64,000 bases of DNA from Piliocolobus tephrosceles. Its lineage: Eukaryota > Chordata > Mammalia > Primates > Cercopithecidae. How positions within the stretch are numbered: the first letter of the stretch is position 1; each line of letters starts with the position of its first letter. Below the pieces are notes generated by a model. The model had not been told where the DNA came from, ran no database searches, and saw only the letters and a program-made list of their open reading frames with translations. Below are positions 1-12,949 of this stretch, piece by piece. The stretch lies in the NCBI RefSeq assembly GCF_002776525.5, contig NC_045436.1, forward strand, positions 49,955,313 to 50,019,312, written 5' to 3'. The position numbers were made by a program, and so were the translations under genes.

Positions 1-130
1 TCTGCTCCAGTTCACAATGTGTCTTGCCAGTTTCTCCTATACCATTGTGTTTGTTTTGTTCCTTATCTCCTCTAGAGCCTCACACAATGCTTGCTACTGA
101 GAAGGCAAACTGTAGATGTTGACTAGTTGT

Positions 131-394
131 GGCTGGGAGGCCGAGGTAGGTGGATCCCTTGAGCCCAGGAGTTCAAGACCAGCCTACGTAACATGACAAA
201 ACTTCATCTCTACAAAAAATACAAAAATTAGCCAGGTGTGGTGGTGCATACCTGTGGTCCCAGATACTTGGGAGGCTGAGGTGGGAGGATGGCTTGAGCC
301 CCAGGAGTTCAAGGTTGCAGTGAGCCTTGATCATGCCACTGCACTCCAGCCTAGGCGATAGAGCAAGATCCTGTCTCAAAAAAAAAAAAAAAAA
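131..394 (+). mobile_element. Alu, old, 5'-truncated
   Basis: Starts inside the left monomer ('ggctgggaggccgaggtagg'), contains the middle A-rich linker and right monomer, and ends in an A tail at 378-394. 'cttgagcccaggagttcaag' points to the AluJ type. Confidence 0.9.
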
Positions 395-777
395 TTTACT
401 AGTTGAATTAATGAATAAATGCTACCTGCCTGTGTTAAAATAAACAAGCTGTCTTTGTTTCAAACTTTTCTTACATTTTAAATTTTAAAGATAATTTGAT
501 TGGTCTTTCCTTATTCCAAATTTTAGTACTTAAAGGGAATTTTGGGTAAAGTTAGTTTCATTTCATAGGGCCTTTCAGAGGCTAAGAATGAAAACATGTT
601 CTTGAACTTGCAAATGTGTATCACAAGGAGAGAGATGGAGAAGCACTGGTAAAGTCACCATGAGCACCCCTGTGAGCTTTCTTCTTGTGTAGGACCATGG
701 GTCTCACACTATCAGGATATTAGCAGGGTGGAGCCTGCAGTCTTCCTTACTTGCCCCTGCTGGCCATGATTATGGAT

Positions 778-846
778 GTATGTATATGTATACACACACA
801 CATACACATATACATACATAGATATACATACATACATAGATATACT
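778..846. repeat. TA/CA-rich and TACATA simple repeat
   Basis: Alternating TATG, CACACA, TACATA and GATATA units, partly decayed. A short intronic microsatellite. Confidence 0.75.
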
Positions 847-1422
847 TAAATAAATCCCCATACGTCTTCCAAGGAGATGGAAGTATTGTATCACTACCAA
901 TTATGGCTATCACTGATAAATAATACTTTAGTGACTTGAAACAAATATGTAGACATTCACACACTTTAAGCCACATTTGTATCATTAGAGATTACTGTAT
1001 ACAAGCCATCTGAAAGACCCTTGAGAACTACCAGTGAATTCTGGAGCACTCTTGAAGGAAATTAGACATGAATGGTTTGTGTGTGGAACAGGTAACACCA
1101 GAATTTCTATTGCCTGGAAACATATTCAAGTGAACTTGTTCTTAGTTTCCATCAGTAGCTTTTTTCTTCTCTATTTTCTCCAGCAGAGTAAAAGGATTCC
1201 CGGGAACTGTGAGATTAGGTATTAAATCTCCATCTTTCTTCTCATTCTTACCCATGTCCCTGAAGCATCTTTTCCTAGCAGTCCATGATAATTTAGGAGG
1301 CTGCACTGAATCCATGTCAGGGCTGACACAACTGGGCATGCAGTTCCTTGGATATGATCCTTTCTTCTAAGAGAGTCGAGTCATGGTCTGACTATTCCTT
1401 TTTGTTTTTCCTTTCCTCACAG

Positions 1423-1624
1423 CACCCTGGAGGGTTATTATGTGGATGATGCCTTGCAGGGCCAGGGAGTTTACACTTATGAAGATGGGGGAGTTCTCCA
1501 GGGCACGTATGTAGACGGAGAGCTGAACGGTCCAGCCCAGGAATACGACACAGATGGGAGACTGATCTTCAAGGGGCAGTATAAAGATAACATTCGGCAT
1601 GGAGTGTGCTGGATATATTACCCA
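1423..1624 (+). CDS. SETD7: SETD7 exon 3 (residues 58-124, MORN repeats)
   Basis: Acceptor AG at 1421-1422; the first base completes the Ser57 codon, then 67 codons from Thr58 to Pro124; donor GTAAGC at 1625. The translation has the alternating pattern of MORN repeats (EGYYVDD, QGTYVDGELNG, KGQYKDN). In SETD7 these form an N-terminal beta-sheet domain that precedes the catalytic SET domain. The length, 1 + 67x3 = 202, is exact. The reading frame runs on into the intron to a stop at about 1660, but the donor and the match to SETD7 set the exon end. No change relative to the human protein as I remember it. Confidence 0.97.
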
Positions 1625-4600
1625 GTAAGCCGTGTGACTGTTCACTCTGCTGGAAAGTAACATATTGTGTCTCTTTACAATGAAGAGTAAAATGTATTCT
1701 GTGTTAGAACTTGGGAGCTGTGAAACTTGAGAGTCACCATAGCTGACGCCAAGAGTTTATGAGGCATGGCCTCTCACTGTTACTCACTATTGGCTTAGAT
1801 TGTTGGCCCTTGAATCCATTATTAATTATTTTTCAGCATTGATTTGGAAAGGAGTAATTAATCATGATTAAAACAAATTGGGACAAATTGGTTTTATTGT
1901 ATCACTAATAAAGGCAAAATACATTGCTTTTAATTCTTTTGGCACATAGAGGGAGATGGTGGAAAATTTTATTGTTGCTATTAGTTTTATTCCCTGTTTC
2001 TCATATGTAAAAACCAGTCTAGCAATTTTTAATTTGGGAGAGCTTACTGCACTGTTGTTACTTGGTTTTACAATTCCACTAACTACTTTTTAAGGTGTTT
2101 TATGGTTTATATTGTTTAAATGAAGGTGATTAAAAATAACTCACCTTTGAGTATTTGATAGCATTTTATGATATTGCTGGAGTCTATTAAAGTAAAAAGA
2201 TATGGCAGAACCCATGGTTGGAAATTAATGCTCAAATTTTTGTTTGCATTTCAAATGTCCCATCTGTTAGTGAATTTCCAGAAAATGTTTCAGAAAATAG
2301 ACCTTAGAAAACACTATTTTTATTTTATTTTATTTTTTATTTATTGAGACAGGGTCTTGCTCTGTTGCCCAGGCTGGAGTGCAGTGGCACAATCTTGGCT
2401 CACTACAACCTCCACCTCCCAGACTCAAGCCATCTTCCCACCTCAGCCTCCTGAGTAGCTGGGATTACAGGCATGTGCCACCACATCTGGCTAATATTTT
2501 TGTGTTTTTTTTTTAGGGACAGCGTTTCTCCATATTGCACAGGCTAGTCTTGAACTCCTGGGCTCAAGCAATCTACCTGCCTTGGCCTCCTGAAATGCTG
2601 AAATTATAGGCATGAGCCACCACACCTGGCCAGAAAATATTTTACTTAATATTTTATTTTGTTCGTAACTTAAGTCAAAATACTTTTTTTGTTTTGAGAC
2701 AGAGTCTCACTTTGTTGCCCAGGCTGGAGTGCAGTGGTGCCATCTCAGCTTACTGCAACCTCCGCCTCCTGGGTTCAAGCGATTCTCCTGCCTCAGCCTC
2801 CCAAGTAGCTGGTATTATAGGCACATGCCACAACGCCCAGCTAATTTTTTGTATTTTTAGTAAAGATGGGATTTCACTATGTTGGCCAGGCACTAGTCTC
2901 AAACTCCTGACTTCGGGTGATTTCCTTGCCTCGGCCTCCCAAAGTGCTAGGATTACAGGCATGAGCTACCACGCCCAGGTGAAAATACATTTTTTACTCT
3001 GAAACCTTGTGACTAAAAAGTTCAACTACAAAGAAATGATTAGTTACATAGATAAGAAAAGTAAACCCAGCTAAATCCACTTACACATTATTGTTCTTAA
3101 AAAATAAGTTATAATCGGCCGGGCGCAGTGGCTCAAGCCTGTAATCCCAGCACTTTGGGAGGCCGAGACGGGCGGATCACGAGGTCAGGAGATCGAGACC
3201 ATCCTGACTAACACGGTGAAACCCCGTCTCTACTAAAAACTACAAAAAACTAGCCGGGCGACGTGGCGGTGCCTGTAGTCCCAGCTACCCGGGAGGCTGA
3301 GGCAGGAGAATGGCATGAACCCGGGAGGCGGCGAGCTGAGATCCGGCCACAGCACTCCAGCCTGGGTGACAGAGCGAGACTCCGTCTCAAAAAAATAAAT
3401 AAATAAATAAATAAGTTATAATCTAGGAATATAGGAATAGGGCATAAGAAAATAATGTTGTAAAACATTTTCTAAGAATTGCTAAATCATTTAAATATCC
3501 TCTTGGTAGGATCTGTGATAGATCAAAAGTTGTAACATGTACTGCTTAGGAGAAGAGAAGCAGAAAGATCAGAAGTGGTGGAGGTGCTGCCTAGTGTAGG
3601 AGGACTGAAACCTGGCCTCGTGAGTAGCCAGGGTATGCATCTTGCTGCCCAGTGCTGGGGCACTGCTGATGTGACAGTACATCTTGAAGTCAGGAGAAGT
3701 GGAACTCTCTACATAGAGATGAGTATAGGAAAGAGGCAAAGTGTTGGATTACCAGATTCTCCTACTACCTGTCATTTTACTTGTGACATTGTCAGTTAAA
3801 GTCCCTAGATGGGATCAAAGATGTGCCAAGATTGGTGAATGAATTGGGCTCGCTCAATGTGGTTGCGTTTTGAAAACCAAATATATAGCTACATTTTAAC
3901 CTTTAGCCTTAATTATCTTATTAAATCTCAAAGACTCTGCCGTAGGAAGGAGCATTGGTGAGCAAAAAAGCAGCCTTTGTCCTCTTAACCCCCACCCAGT
4001 AGAGAAATGGGTGTCAGTAGGTGTCAGACCCTGGCTGCTCACCAGTCAAATGAACGATTTCTCCCCCCGACGAGGAGCCAGTGAGCAGAGGAGAAAAGCA
4101 GCCTTTTCTTCCCCCACACTCCCTGATACCTGATACAGCAGAGGAGGAAATTTTTGTAACAGGCCAAAGTAGGAACAAGGGGAGAAAAATGTGATGATTT
4201 TCTCTACAGTCCGTATTTGTCAGCTCACTCTAAGAACAGTGTATTTCTTTCAAAACTGTACCTTGAAAAAGTTTTTCATATGAGGTGTTTAATTAAAAAT
4301 GTATAACTCCTTTTGGAAATGAAAGAAGAATTTCTACTTTATCATTCTGGACAAATAAATTCACTCCCTCTGAAACCAGAAATTTAAACATTTAAGGGGC
4401 CAGGCGCGGTGGCTCACGCCTGTAATCCCAGCACTTTGGGAGACCGAGGCGGGCAGATCCCGAGGTCAGGAGATCAAGACCACCCTGACTAACATGGTGA
4501 AACCCCGTCTCTACTAAAAATACAAAAAAATTAGCCGGGCGTGGTGGCGGGCGCCTGTAGTCCCAGCTACCCGGGAGGCTGAGGCAAGAGAATGGCGTGA

Positions 4601-7600
4601 ACCCGAGAGGTGGAGCTTGCAGTGAGCCAAGATTGTGCCACTGCACTCCAGCGTGGGCGACAGAGCAAGACTCCATCTCAAAATTAATTAATTAATTAAT
4701 TAATTAAATAAAATAAAACACATTTAAGGGGAAAGGTGTGAGACCCTGGAAAGACAGACTTCTGTTTTAAATAAATAGTAATGGTGGCTTATGTTAGGCA
4801 TGGAGTATAAGAAGCACAAATGCTCTTATACCCTTCCATTCAATAATCGTCACTAAAAGCCTGAAGGCAGACATTGCAGAAAGTATCATCTCCATGTATT
4901 CTCAATTATTAAGAATTAACTTGAAGAGAAGAAAGAGCAATGACTATCCCTAATGCACTTTCTATCCATTAAAAATGCTTCTAAGTATTTTTCTTTCTAT
5001 GTAAGTGCCACGATTCATTTTCTAATTTACAGCTCTTTTCCTAGAAGGCAAAAAAAAAAAAAAAAAAAAAGGCAGCATTTGGGATCACTCAAAAGTCATC
5101 CTACATCACTGACTTTGAGTAGCTAGCTGTTCCTGGATCCTCAAGTTGGAGAAATTAACCATGCTTTTAAAAGATGTCATGGCATTACTATTGTTATATC
5201 AAACTCACAAAGGTCTTACATTTTCAAAGTTATACCATGAGGACCTTCTGGATGGAAAAAAAAAAAAAAAGAAGGAAAGAAACATCTCTGGCATCCTACC
5301 TTAAATTATTCATTACTTTTTGGTAACCCAGTTCAATTTAAAAGCATTTATGAATCACCTACTGTGTCCCTACTACTTATCAAGATACAGAATTATATGA
5401 TAGCCTCTGCCCTAAAGTACTCAATGACCCTTAGGAATGAAATAAATTAAAGAGTTAAGCATGAAGCTAAGTGGGCTTCTCTGCTGAAAGGAGGTGAGAG
5501 GGAGCAGGAAATCAAGTGGGAAGAAAGAATTGAGATGGGAGTGGGATTTAGTTGATCTTTTTTCACTTTTCCTTCTAATTCCAAAAAAAGATGATGGTAT
5601 AGGAGTCTCAAAAAGGCAGTGTCCAGACGTCCTTTTGTTTGTTGCTGTAAACGAGCAGACAGCTCTCTTTACTCATGTACACTAAATTAATTCTTAAGTA
5701 CATTTGAACTGAAGATTTTCCTAACACACTAGAAATCCAAAATTTAACATTGAGAAGGGAGATCATATGAATAGTGGGTAGGAGTGTCTTGCTAAAGATC
5801 ATCATCATATTTGATTTTGGCCAAAAATAACACTTAGTTACATTTCCTTTAAATGTTGGTAATTGATGTTACAAATATCAAAGAAACATTATTTGTTTCT
5901 TAGATAGCAAACCAGGATAGAGTATCAGTAACTTGTCCCAGATTACAAACTGCAACGGAGTCTACCACTCTCTAAATCAGGCATACATGCCCCATATGCA
6001 TATGACTTTCTAGCAGTATATTTGTATGGAGCTGGATGAGGAGCTATGCATCATGCTTTTCTTACCCAGGTGAAAAGCTCTGGGTTCCTAAACTGTTATT
6101 ATCCCTACTGGTACTATATTACTAATGAAAGTGCAGAAGAGGAATTTCTTGGAACTCATGTCCTAGACATACTATATATAATATTTTCTGGTTTTTGGTT
6201 TCTCCCATCAGGATGGAGGAAGCCTTGTAGGAGAAGTAAATGAAGATGGGGAGATGACTGGAGAGAAGATAGCCTATGTGTACCCTGATGAGAGGACCGC
6301 ACTGTATGGGAAATTTATTGATGGAGAGATGATAGAAGGCAAACTGGCCACCCTTATGTCCACTGAAGAAGGGAGGCCTCACTTTGAGCTGATGCCTGGA
6401 AGTAAGTTGAATCTGCTTCAGATGGGTTGCTCCAATTCCAAAGCAGGTTGTTAGGGCTGATTTGAGAGAAGCTTCTTTTCTTTTCCTTTCTGTGTAGTTC
6501 TCTTTAATCATGCATTAGTCAGGTTTTATTGTATAACAGACACTGCACCTCCCTAGTGGTTTACAACAGCAACCACAGCTCTGCCGAGCAGCTGTACTCC
6601 AGCTGACTGAGGCTGGGCTTAGGGGGCCAGGCCAGACTTTAGGCTTCTGGTCAGGTTTGAGTCAGCTCTCTGTCTTCATTCTGGGGCCTAATCTGAAGGG
6701 ACAATGGCAATGTGGGGCAAGATTTTCCCACAGTGGATCACAGAAGTGTCAGAGCATAAGCAGATACCTGTGATGCCTTTTGAAACCTCACCTTGGAACT
6801 GACATGGTGGCACTTTCACCCACTTTTCACTGGTCAAAGCAAGTCACATGGCCAAGCCAGACATCAGTGAGACAGGGAAATTACACCATGCACATTAGTG
6901 GGAGATACTGAAAAGTCATGTGACAAAGGGCCTAGGTATGTAATTCTCATATAGTGAGGGAATAAAGAAATGACAGCAGTAATTCAATCAATTTCAAACG
7001 GTTATCTCTCCAAAAAACTGCACTATGATAATGAAGAACCAAATCAAGTAGATCTCTAAACTGTAAAGTTGATTGAGCCTGAGCTGTGACTGGAAAACAT
7101 AAATGCATATTGGCATCTCGAGCCCGACATCTTGCATGGAGCACAGTGTATGAGTGAACCCAGTGGAATCCGTATTTGAAAAAAGTATTATTTTCCTTTT
7201 AGAAGTACACATGTCACACTAAACATTTTTTCTGAGCATAAAATTACTAAGTGTAGAAAATCTGGGCCAGGCGCAGTGGCTCAAGCCTGTAATCCCAGCA
7301 CTTTGGGAGGCCGAGACGGGCAAATCACAAGGTCAGGAGATCGAGACCATCCTGGCTAACACGGTGAAACCCCGTCTCTACTAAAAAATACAAAAAACTA
7401 GCCAGGCGAGGTGGCGGGTGCCTGTAGTCCCAGCTACTTGGGAGACTGAGGCAGGAGAATGGCGTAAACCCGGGAGGCGGAGCTTGCAGTGAGCTGAGAT
7501 CCGGCCACTGCACTCCAGCCTGGGCGACAGAGCGAGACTCCATCTCAAAAAAAAGAAAATCTGGAAAATATACAAAGAAAAATCAAGATTTTGCATTTTG

Positions 7601-10600
7601 AGTGGCACAGCTTAAGAAAGCTATTGAATTGGTCTGATTCCTTGAAAATAATATATGCATGTATTTCTGCTCCAGGTTTGGTTATAGGGAGAAAAAAATA
7701 GAAAAGACAATAAATCTAGGCATTAATAGGCTTAAATAGTATTTAGTTATTTGGGATCTGAAGAAGAATCTCCAAAGGAAGCTTGTCCAAAAGTGAAAAA
7801 TTTAGCATTTATATTTAGGTCCAATTTGGGTTGCTTTAAATGTCTTTTTTGTTTTTTTAAGTTAAAAATGGAGTCAGTCTAAATGCAATGTGGGATTCTG
7901 GATTGGATCCTGGAAGAGAAAAAGGACGTTAGTGGAAAAACTGGTGAAATCTAAATAAAGTCTAGAGTTTAGTACATAGTAATGTATCTGTGTTGGTTTC
8001 TTAATTTTGACAAATGTACCATGCACTGTAAGAAGTTAACATTAGGAGGAACAGTGAGGATGCTCTGTGCTTTCTTTGCAACTTTTCTGTATACAGTCAT
8101 GGGCCTATAATAACTGTGGTACCATAAGATTATGCCATATTTTTGTTTTTATTTTCATTTTGTTTTTTAAGGGACAGGATTTCACTCTGTTGCCCAGACT
8201 GGAGTGGACTGGTGTTATCATAGCCCACTGCAGCCTTGAGCTCCTGGGCTCAAGCAATTATCCTGCCTCAGCCTCCGCAGTAGCGAAGACTATAGGCATG
8301 CACCACAATGCCCAGCTAAATATTTTTAATTTTTTTTGTAGAAACAGGGTATTGCTGTATTGCTCAGGCTGGTCTCAAAATCCTGGCCTCAAGCAATCTT
8401 CCTGCCTCAGACTCTCATAGTGCTGGTATTACAGGCATAAACTACCGCACTCAGCTAAGATTATACTATATTTTTACTGCATCTTTTCTATATATAGATA
8501 TGTTTAGATACACAAATCCTTCCCATTAGGTTACTGTTGTCTACGGTATTCCCTATAGTAACACGCTTTACAGGTTTGGAGCCTAGGAGCAATAGGCTGT
8601 AGCATTTATTAATAGCTTAGGTTTGTAGTTGGCTGTACCATCTAGGTTTGTATGAGTGCACTCTCTGATGTTTGCATAATGACCAACTCGCCTCACGACA
8701 CATTTCTCAGAACATATCCCCTTCATTAAGTGATGCATGTCATGTATTTGAAATTACTCCAAAATGAAAAGTTTATTTTAAAAAAAGGAAGTAGTAATCT
8801 TTGAACTACAAACTCTGATATCTATGCCTTTGATCTATGTTCTGAAAGGAGACACTGTTATAATATTTAGAAATGAGGAGACTCGAAACAAGGGAGGATC
8901 CCAATTGGTGATGCCAATTTTAAAACTTCAGAAGTAGCAGCATTTTTAGTGGCAAGTGCCTGAATTTAAGAATCACCTAATCTGAGACCTAGCTCTAACA
9001 TTTACTATATTATCCTTGGGCAAGTTATTTATTTTTTCAGAACCTATTTCCTCATTACCAAATGTGGATATTAGCACCTACCATAAAACACCATAATGAA
9101 AGTTGTTGTTATTACATTCTTCTTGCTATAAATAAGAAACAGTAGGCTGGGCCTGGTGGCTCACATCTGTAATCCTAGCACTTTGGGAGGCTGAGCCAGA
9201 TGGATCATTTGAGCCCAGAAGTTCAAGATCAGCCTGGGCAGCATGGTAAGATCCTGTCTCTACTTAAAAAAAAAAAAAAAAAAAAAAAAATTAGCTGGGC
9301 GTGGTGGCATGTGCCCGTAATCTCAGCTACTTGGGAGACAGAGGTGGGAGGATCACCTGAGCTCAGGAAGTCAAGGCTGGAGTGAGCTGAGTGCACTGCG
9401 CTCCAGCCTGGGCGACAGGAGTAAGACCCTGTCTTAAAAAAAAAAAAAAATGTTGAGAGTGAGAATTCTCAAGGGAATTATTATTTTTTTAGAATTTCTG
9501 GTTGCTTTAGCTGGGTGTGGTGGTGCATGCCTGTAGTCCCAGCTACTCAGGAGGCTGAGGCGCATGAACCGCTTGAACCCAGGAAGTGGAGGTTGCAGTG
9601 AGCCAAGATAGCACCCCTGCACTCCAGCCTGGGTGACACAGAGAGATTCTATCTCAAAAAAAAAGAAAAAAGAAAAAGAAAAAAACTTCTGGTTGCAAAT
9701 AAACATTCACTTCAAATTAACTTAAGGCAAAAAAGAAAGGGGGGATTTAACTGCAAGATTCCTGCAGACCTCAGGTATTTTGAAATGTTGAATAGTTTGA
9801 GCCTCAAAAGGGCCAGGAACCATGGCTGCTCTGGCACTCTGAAGATCCCATGGACAGATCTTTAGTCTAATGTTCTGCCATGTTTGTGTTTCTCCTCTGC
9901 CCCTTTCAGTTATAATTATTGACCTGTTGACTAGCCAGTGGGTTAGGGGGTACAGGGTTATCTGACTGTAGGGTCCAATGATTGGGGAAGGAGAGAAATT
10001 AATGCAAATATCTCACATACAACACTCCTTGGCCTGTCGCCTCACCAGCTTCTCCCTTTCTCTGTGTGCTTTTGTAACCACAAACTACTTCTAGTTCTCT
10101 ACTTACTTCCTGTGGAGTTTCTCACCTATGCCACTGGCTGGAATTTCTTCTTACCTGGTCAGCCCTCCTCCACATAGTAACTGCTTTCCTTGGCTAATTC
10201 CTACTCCATCTTTTAGGCTTAACTCACCTTTTATAATGAATGTTTGTCAATTGAATAAATGAATTCTAGCCAAAGGGCATAACATTCTGTAGAGGAAAGG
10301 AGGGAAAGTAAAGGATGTGCCTGCAGCCTGTGCATGTCTAAAGGAGCAGAAGAAGGGACAGCAGGCATTGAAAGAGATAGTATGCACTGCCTGAAAGCAG
10401 CAACAGAGGTTAATCCTTTTTGTATCTACACAGTCCCTAGTGTTGTACATGTAGTTGGCACTCAGTACATTTGTCATAAAAGTTTTAGTCTAAGGAGCTA
10501 GATGGAAGTTCATAGGAGAGTTTCCACTCAATAGAACATATATTCCACGCACAATTCTGGCTCTTTTTAAAAAGTGGCGGCTGGGCACAGCAGCTCACGC

Positions 10601-12918
10601 CTATAATACCTGCACTTTGGGAGGCTGATCCAGGTGGATCACTAGAGATCAGGAGTTCCAGACCAGCCTGGCCAACAGGGCGAAACCCCATCTCTACTGA
10701 AAATACAACAATTAGCCAGCCAAGCATGGTGACAGGCACCTGTAATCCCAGCTGCTCGGGAGGCTAAGGCAGGAGAATCGCTTGAACCCAGGAGGCGGAG
10801 GTTGCAGTGAGCTGAGACCACACCATTGCCCTCCAGCCTGAGTGACAGAGTAAGACTGTCTGAAAAGAAAATAAAAGTGGGGGAGGGTGGTCTAAATTCT
10901 TTTCACGGCTTGCTTGGTGGTCTGTTACCACTTTGCTCTCAGATCCAATCCATTCGTCATTCTTTCACTGCCCGCTATTATTGCAAGAGGCTGCTGCCCC
11001 TTGTGGCCTGCATTTTTCAGGCTCCTGTGTGTTTGACTTCTGAGTTTGGCCAAAGGGAGGCCACTCTGGCTGGGAACAAAGCAGGAGAAGGCAGCAGGCA
11101 GAAGCCTTCTCTGTGTCAACCAGCATCTCCAGCAGTGGCCCCGTCACCTCCTGATTCCATCTCCCTTGAGGAAGGCCCAGGCTAGTTCCAACTACCCAGT
11201 TCCAGAGCTCCAGGAGCACCACTGTGCACTCTGTCCCTCCTGCCTCCAGCTGCAGCTTCCCGCTCTTGCTAGTGTCTGGGCTCTTCACGGCTCCATCTGT
11301 CTTGTCAGCATTTCATCCCCTGTATGACCAATTCCCTGAACTGAATTCCCTTTGAAACACTCAAATGGTCTGTTTCTGTTGCAGACACTGACTGATTTGG
11401 ATTGGTTTCTGACTTTTAGTTTGAGGTATTCCTTGGGGTTTTGGTGGTACAAAAAAAGCCACTCACAAACAAACAGAAAGAGGACCTAGTAACCATTGGT
11501 AACTACTGAAGAACTACTTAATGGGATTATGAGTTTTCCCTTAGCATGTATAATCATTTGCTTTGCAGGAGTAAGCCCTCTGATTCTAAATCTTGTTTCT
11601 TTCCCTATCAGCCTTCAGAGCATCTATCTTCAGTGCTCTCTGTGAAGATTCTCTCAGGCTAACCATTCACAGAGAGCCAGTGTTCATTCTCGGGCGGTTG
11701 TGTGCCTTGGTTTCTAGACTAAATTACTAACTGGCTTCTGAACCACCATAATAGAAAGGAGATTACTTTCTTAATGCTTTATCAAAAGCAGTGCTGTTCT
11801 CCTTAATTCTGGTGAGGCAGAATTTTATTCTTAGTGAAGGAGACAACTGCCAGGGTTCAGTTGTTGGATTCTGTAGACTGTATCTGTAATGAAGAAAACC
11901 ACCAGAAAAATTTAAAACCATCATCCAATTTGATCTGAGCCAAGAGATCTCAGAATTTCATGACAAAGCATTTTATTGATTCCCAAGCATCCTTTAAGTC
12001 ATTTTAATAAGGAAAATTCAAGAGCGAATTGGGATGTTAAGAGATGCATCTGATGGCTGTTCATGAAGGCCTGAAGATAAAAGTGAAGAATAAATCTAAA
12101 ATGTGTCCATTTAAATTGAAGAACTTCATTCTAGTTGGTATAACTTGGTTAAGACTTTTGGTTTTTTAACTCTCCGTTGTCCCATGAATAGAGAGAAGTG
12201 TTGTGAATGCTCTTCCCTAACTCTGCACCTGTACTGATATTTTTGTTTGCTTTTCAGATTCAGTGTACCACTTTGATAAGTCAACTTCATCTTGCATTTC
12301 TACCAATGCTCTTCTTCCAGATCCTTATGAATCAGAAAGGTAATGTCCTCCTTGTGGTTTTAATTGCACTATTTATGTGAGGTTAAATAAGCCCAGTGGG
12401 AGGAACTTATGCACCTCTGTGACTCTCTGCCCAGGCTGGGTTCCAGCTCAGACCAAGCTCCTCATTAAAGTGTCCTTTTCCTTTGCAAATCCTCAAATAA
12501 ATATTTCTATATTCTGAGGAACAGTGTTTTTATTCTTATGTAGAATCTGACCCTATAAGAGAGTTTCCCCACCCATAAATCACAGAACAGCTTGTGTGTC
12601 TGTCCTAGAGTAAAACCTCCAGGTAGAAAGAGCAGTTGAGGCCGGGCATGGTGGCTTATGCCTGTAATCCCAGCAATTTGGGAGGCCAAGGCGGGCAGAT
12701 CACTTGAGGTCATGTGTTCAAGACCAGCCTGGCCAACATGGTGAAACCCCATCTCCACTAAAAATACAAAAATTAGCCAGGTGTTATGGCGTATGCCTGT
12801 AATCCCAGCTACTCAGGAGGCTGAGGCACAAGAATTGCTTCAACCTGAGAGGCAGAGGTTACGGTGAGCCAAGATCATGCCATTGCACTCCAGCCTAGGC
12901 AACAGAGCGAGACTCCAT

Positions 12919-12949
<31 letters not shown>

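Larger units (their letters stand above)
1..1422 (+). other. SETD7 intron 2 (3' part)
   Basis: The sequence upstream of the first recognised exon has no coding segment that fits SETD7 residues 1-57, so it is taken as the 3' part of the intron before exon 3. It ends in a good polypyrimidine tract and 'cctcacag' at 1415-1422. It holds a truncated Alu (131-394) and a TA/CA-rich tract (about 778-846). I see nothing else recognisable in 395-777 or 847-1400. Confidence 0.8.
1625..6211 (+). other. SETD7 intron 3
   Basis: 4.6-kb intron with GTAAGC donor and 'cccatcag' acceptor. It holds four Alus (2317, 2683, 3117, 4400). The parts 1625-2316, 3425-4395 and 4732-6200 are AT-rich with A-runs near 5050 and 5260 and a possible MIR remnant around 5340-5470. 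No coding segment, RNA gene or other recognisable element. Confidence 0.85.
6402..12257 (+). other. SETD7 intron 4
   Basis: 5.9-kb intron with GTAAGT donor and 'gcttttcag' acceptor. It holds an ancient repeat (about 6510-6950), Alus at 7266, 8140, 9144, 9508 and 10579, and a MIR remnant (about 8955-9110). 7553-8120, 9690-10570 and 10880-12240 show no recognisable element; an open frame across 10826-11185 is partly Alu and has no coding character. Confidence 0.85.

Noticed and set aside
1034..1225. Possible SETD7 exon 2 in the first 1.4 kb
   Set aside because: The translation does not resemble the N-terminal acidic and MORN part of SETD7, and exon 3 needs a Ser codon split after its second base, which no donor here supplies in frame.
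3958..4124. Possible duplication of a 'gtgagca...aaaagcagcctt...cccccac' block
   Set aside because: The two copies at about 3958-3998 and 4081-4119 share only short words with several gaps; too weak to claim.
10826..11185. 119-codon open frame in SETD7 intron 4
   Set aside because: It begins in the tail of an Alu, matches no SETD7 segment, and the exons on either side already join in phase.
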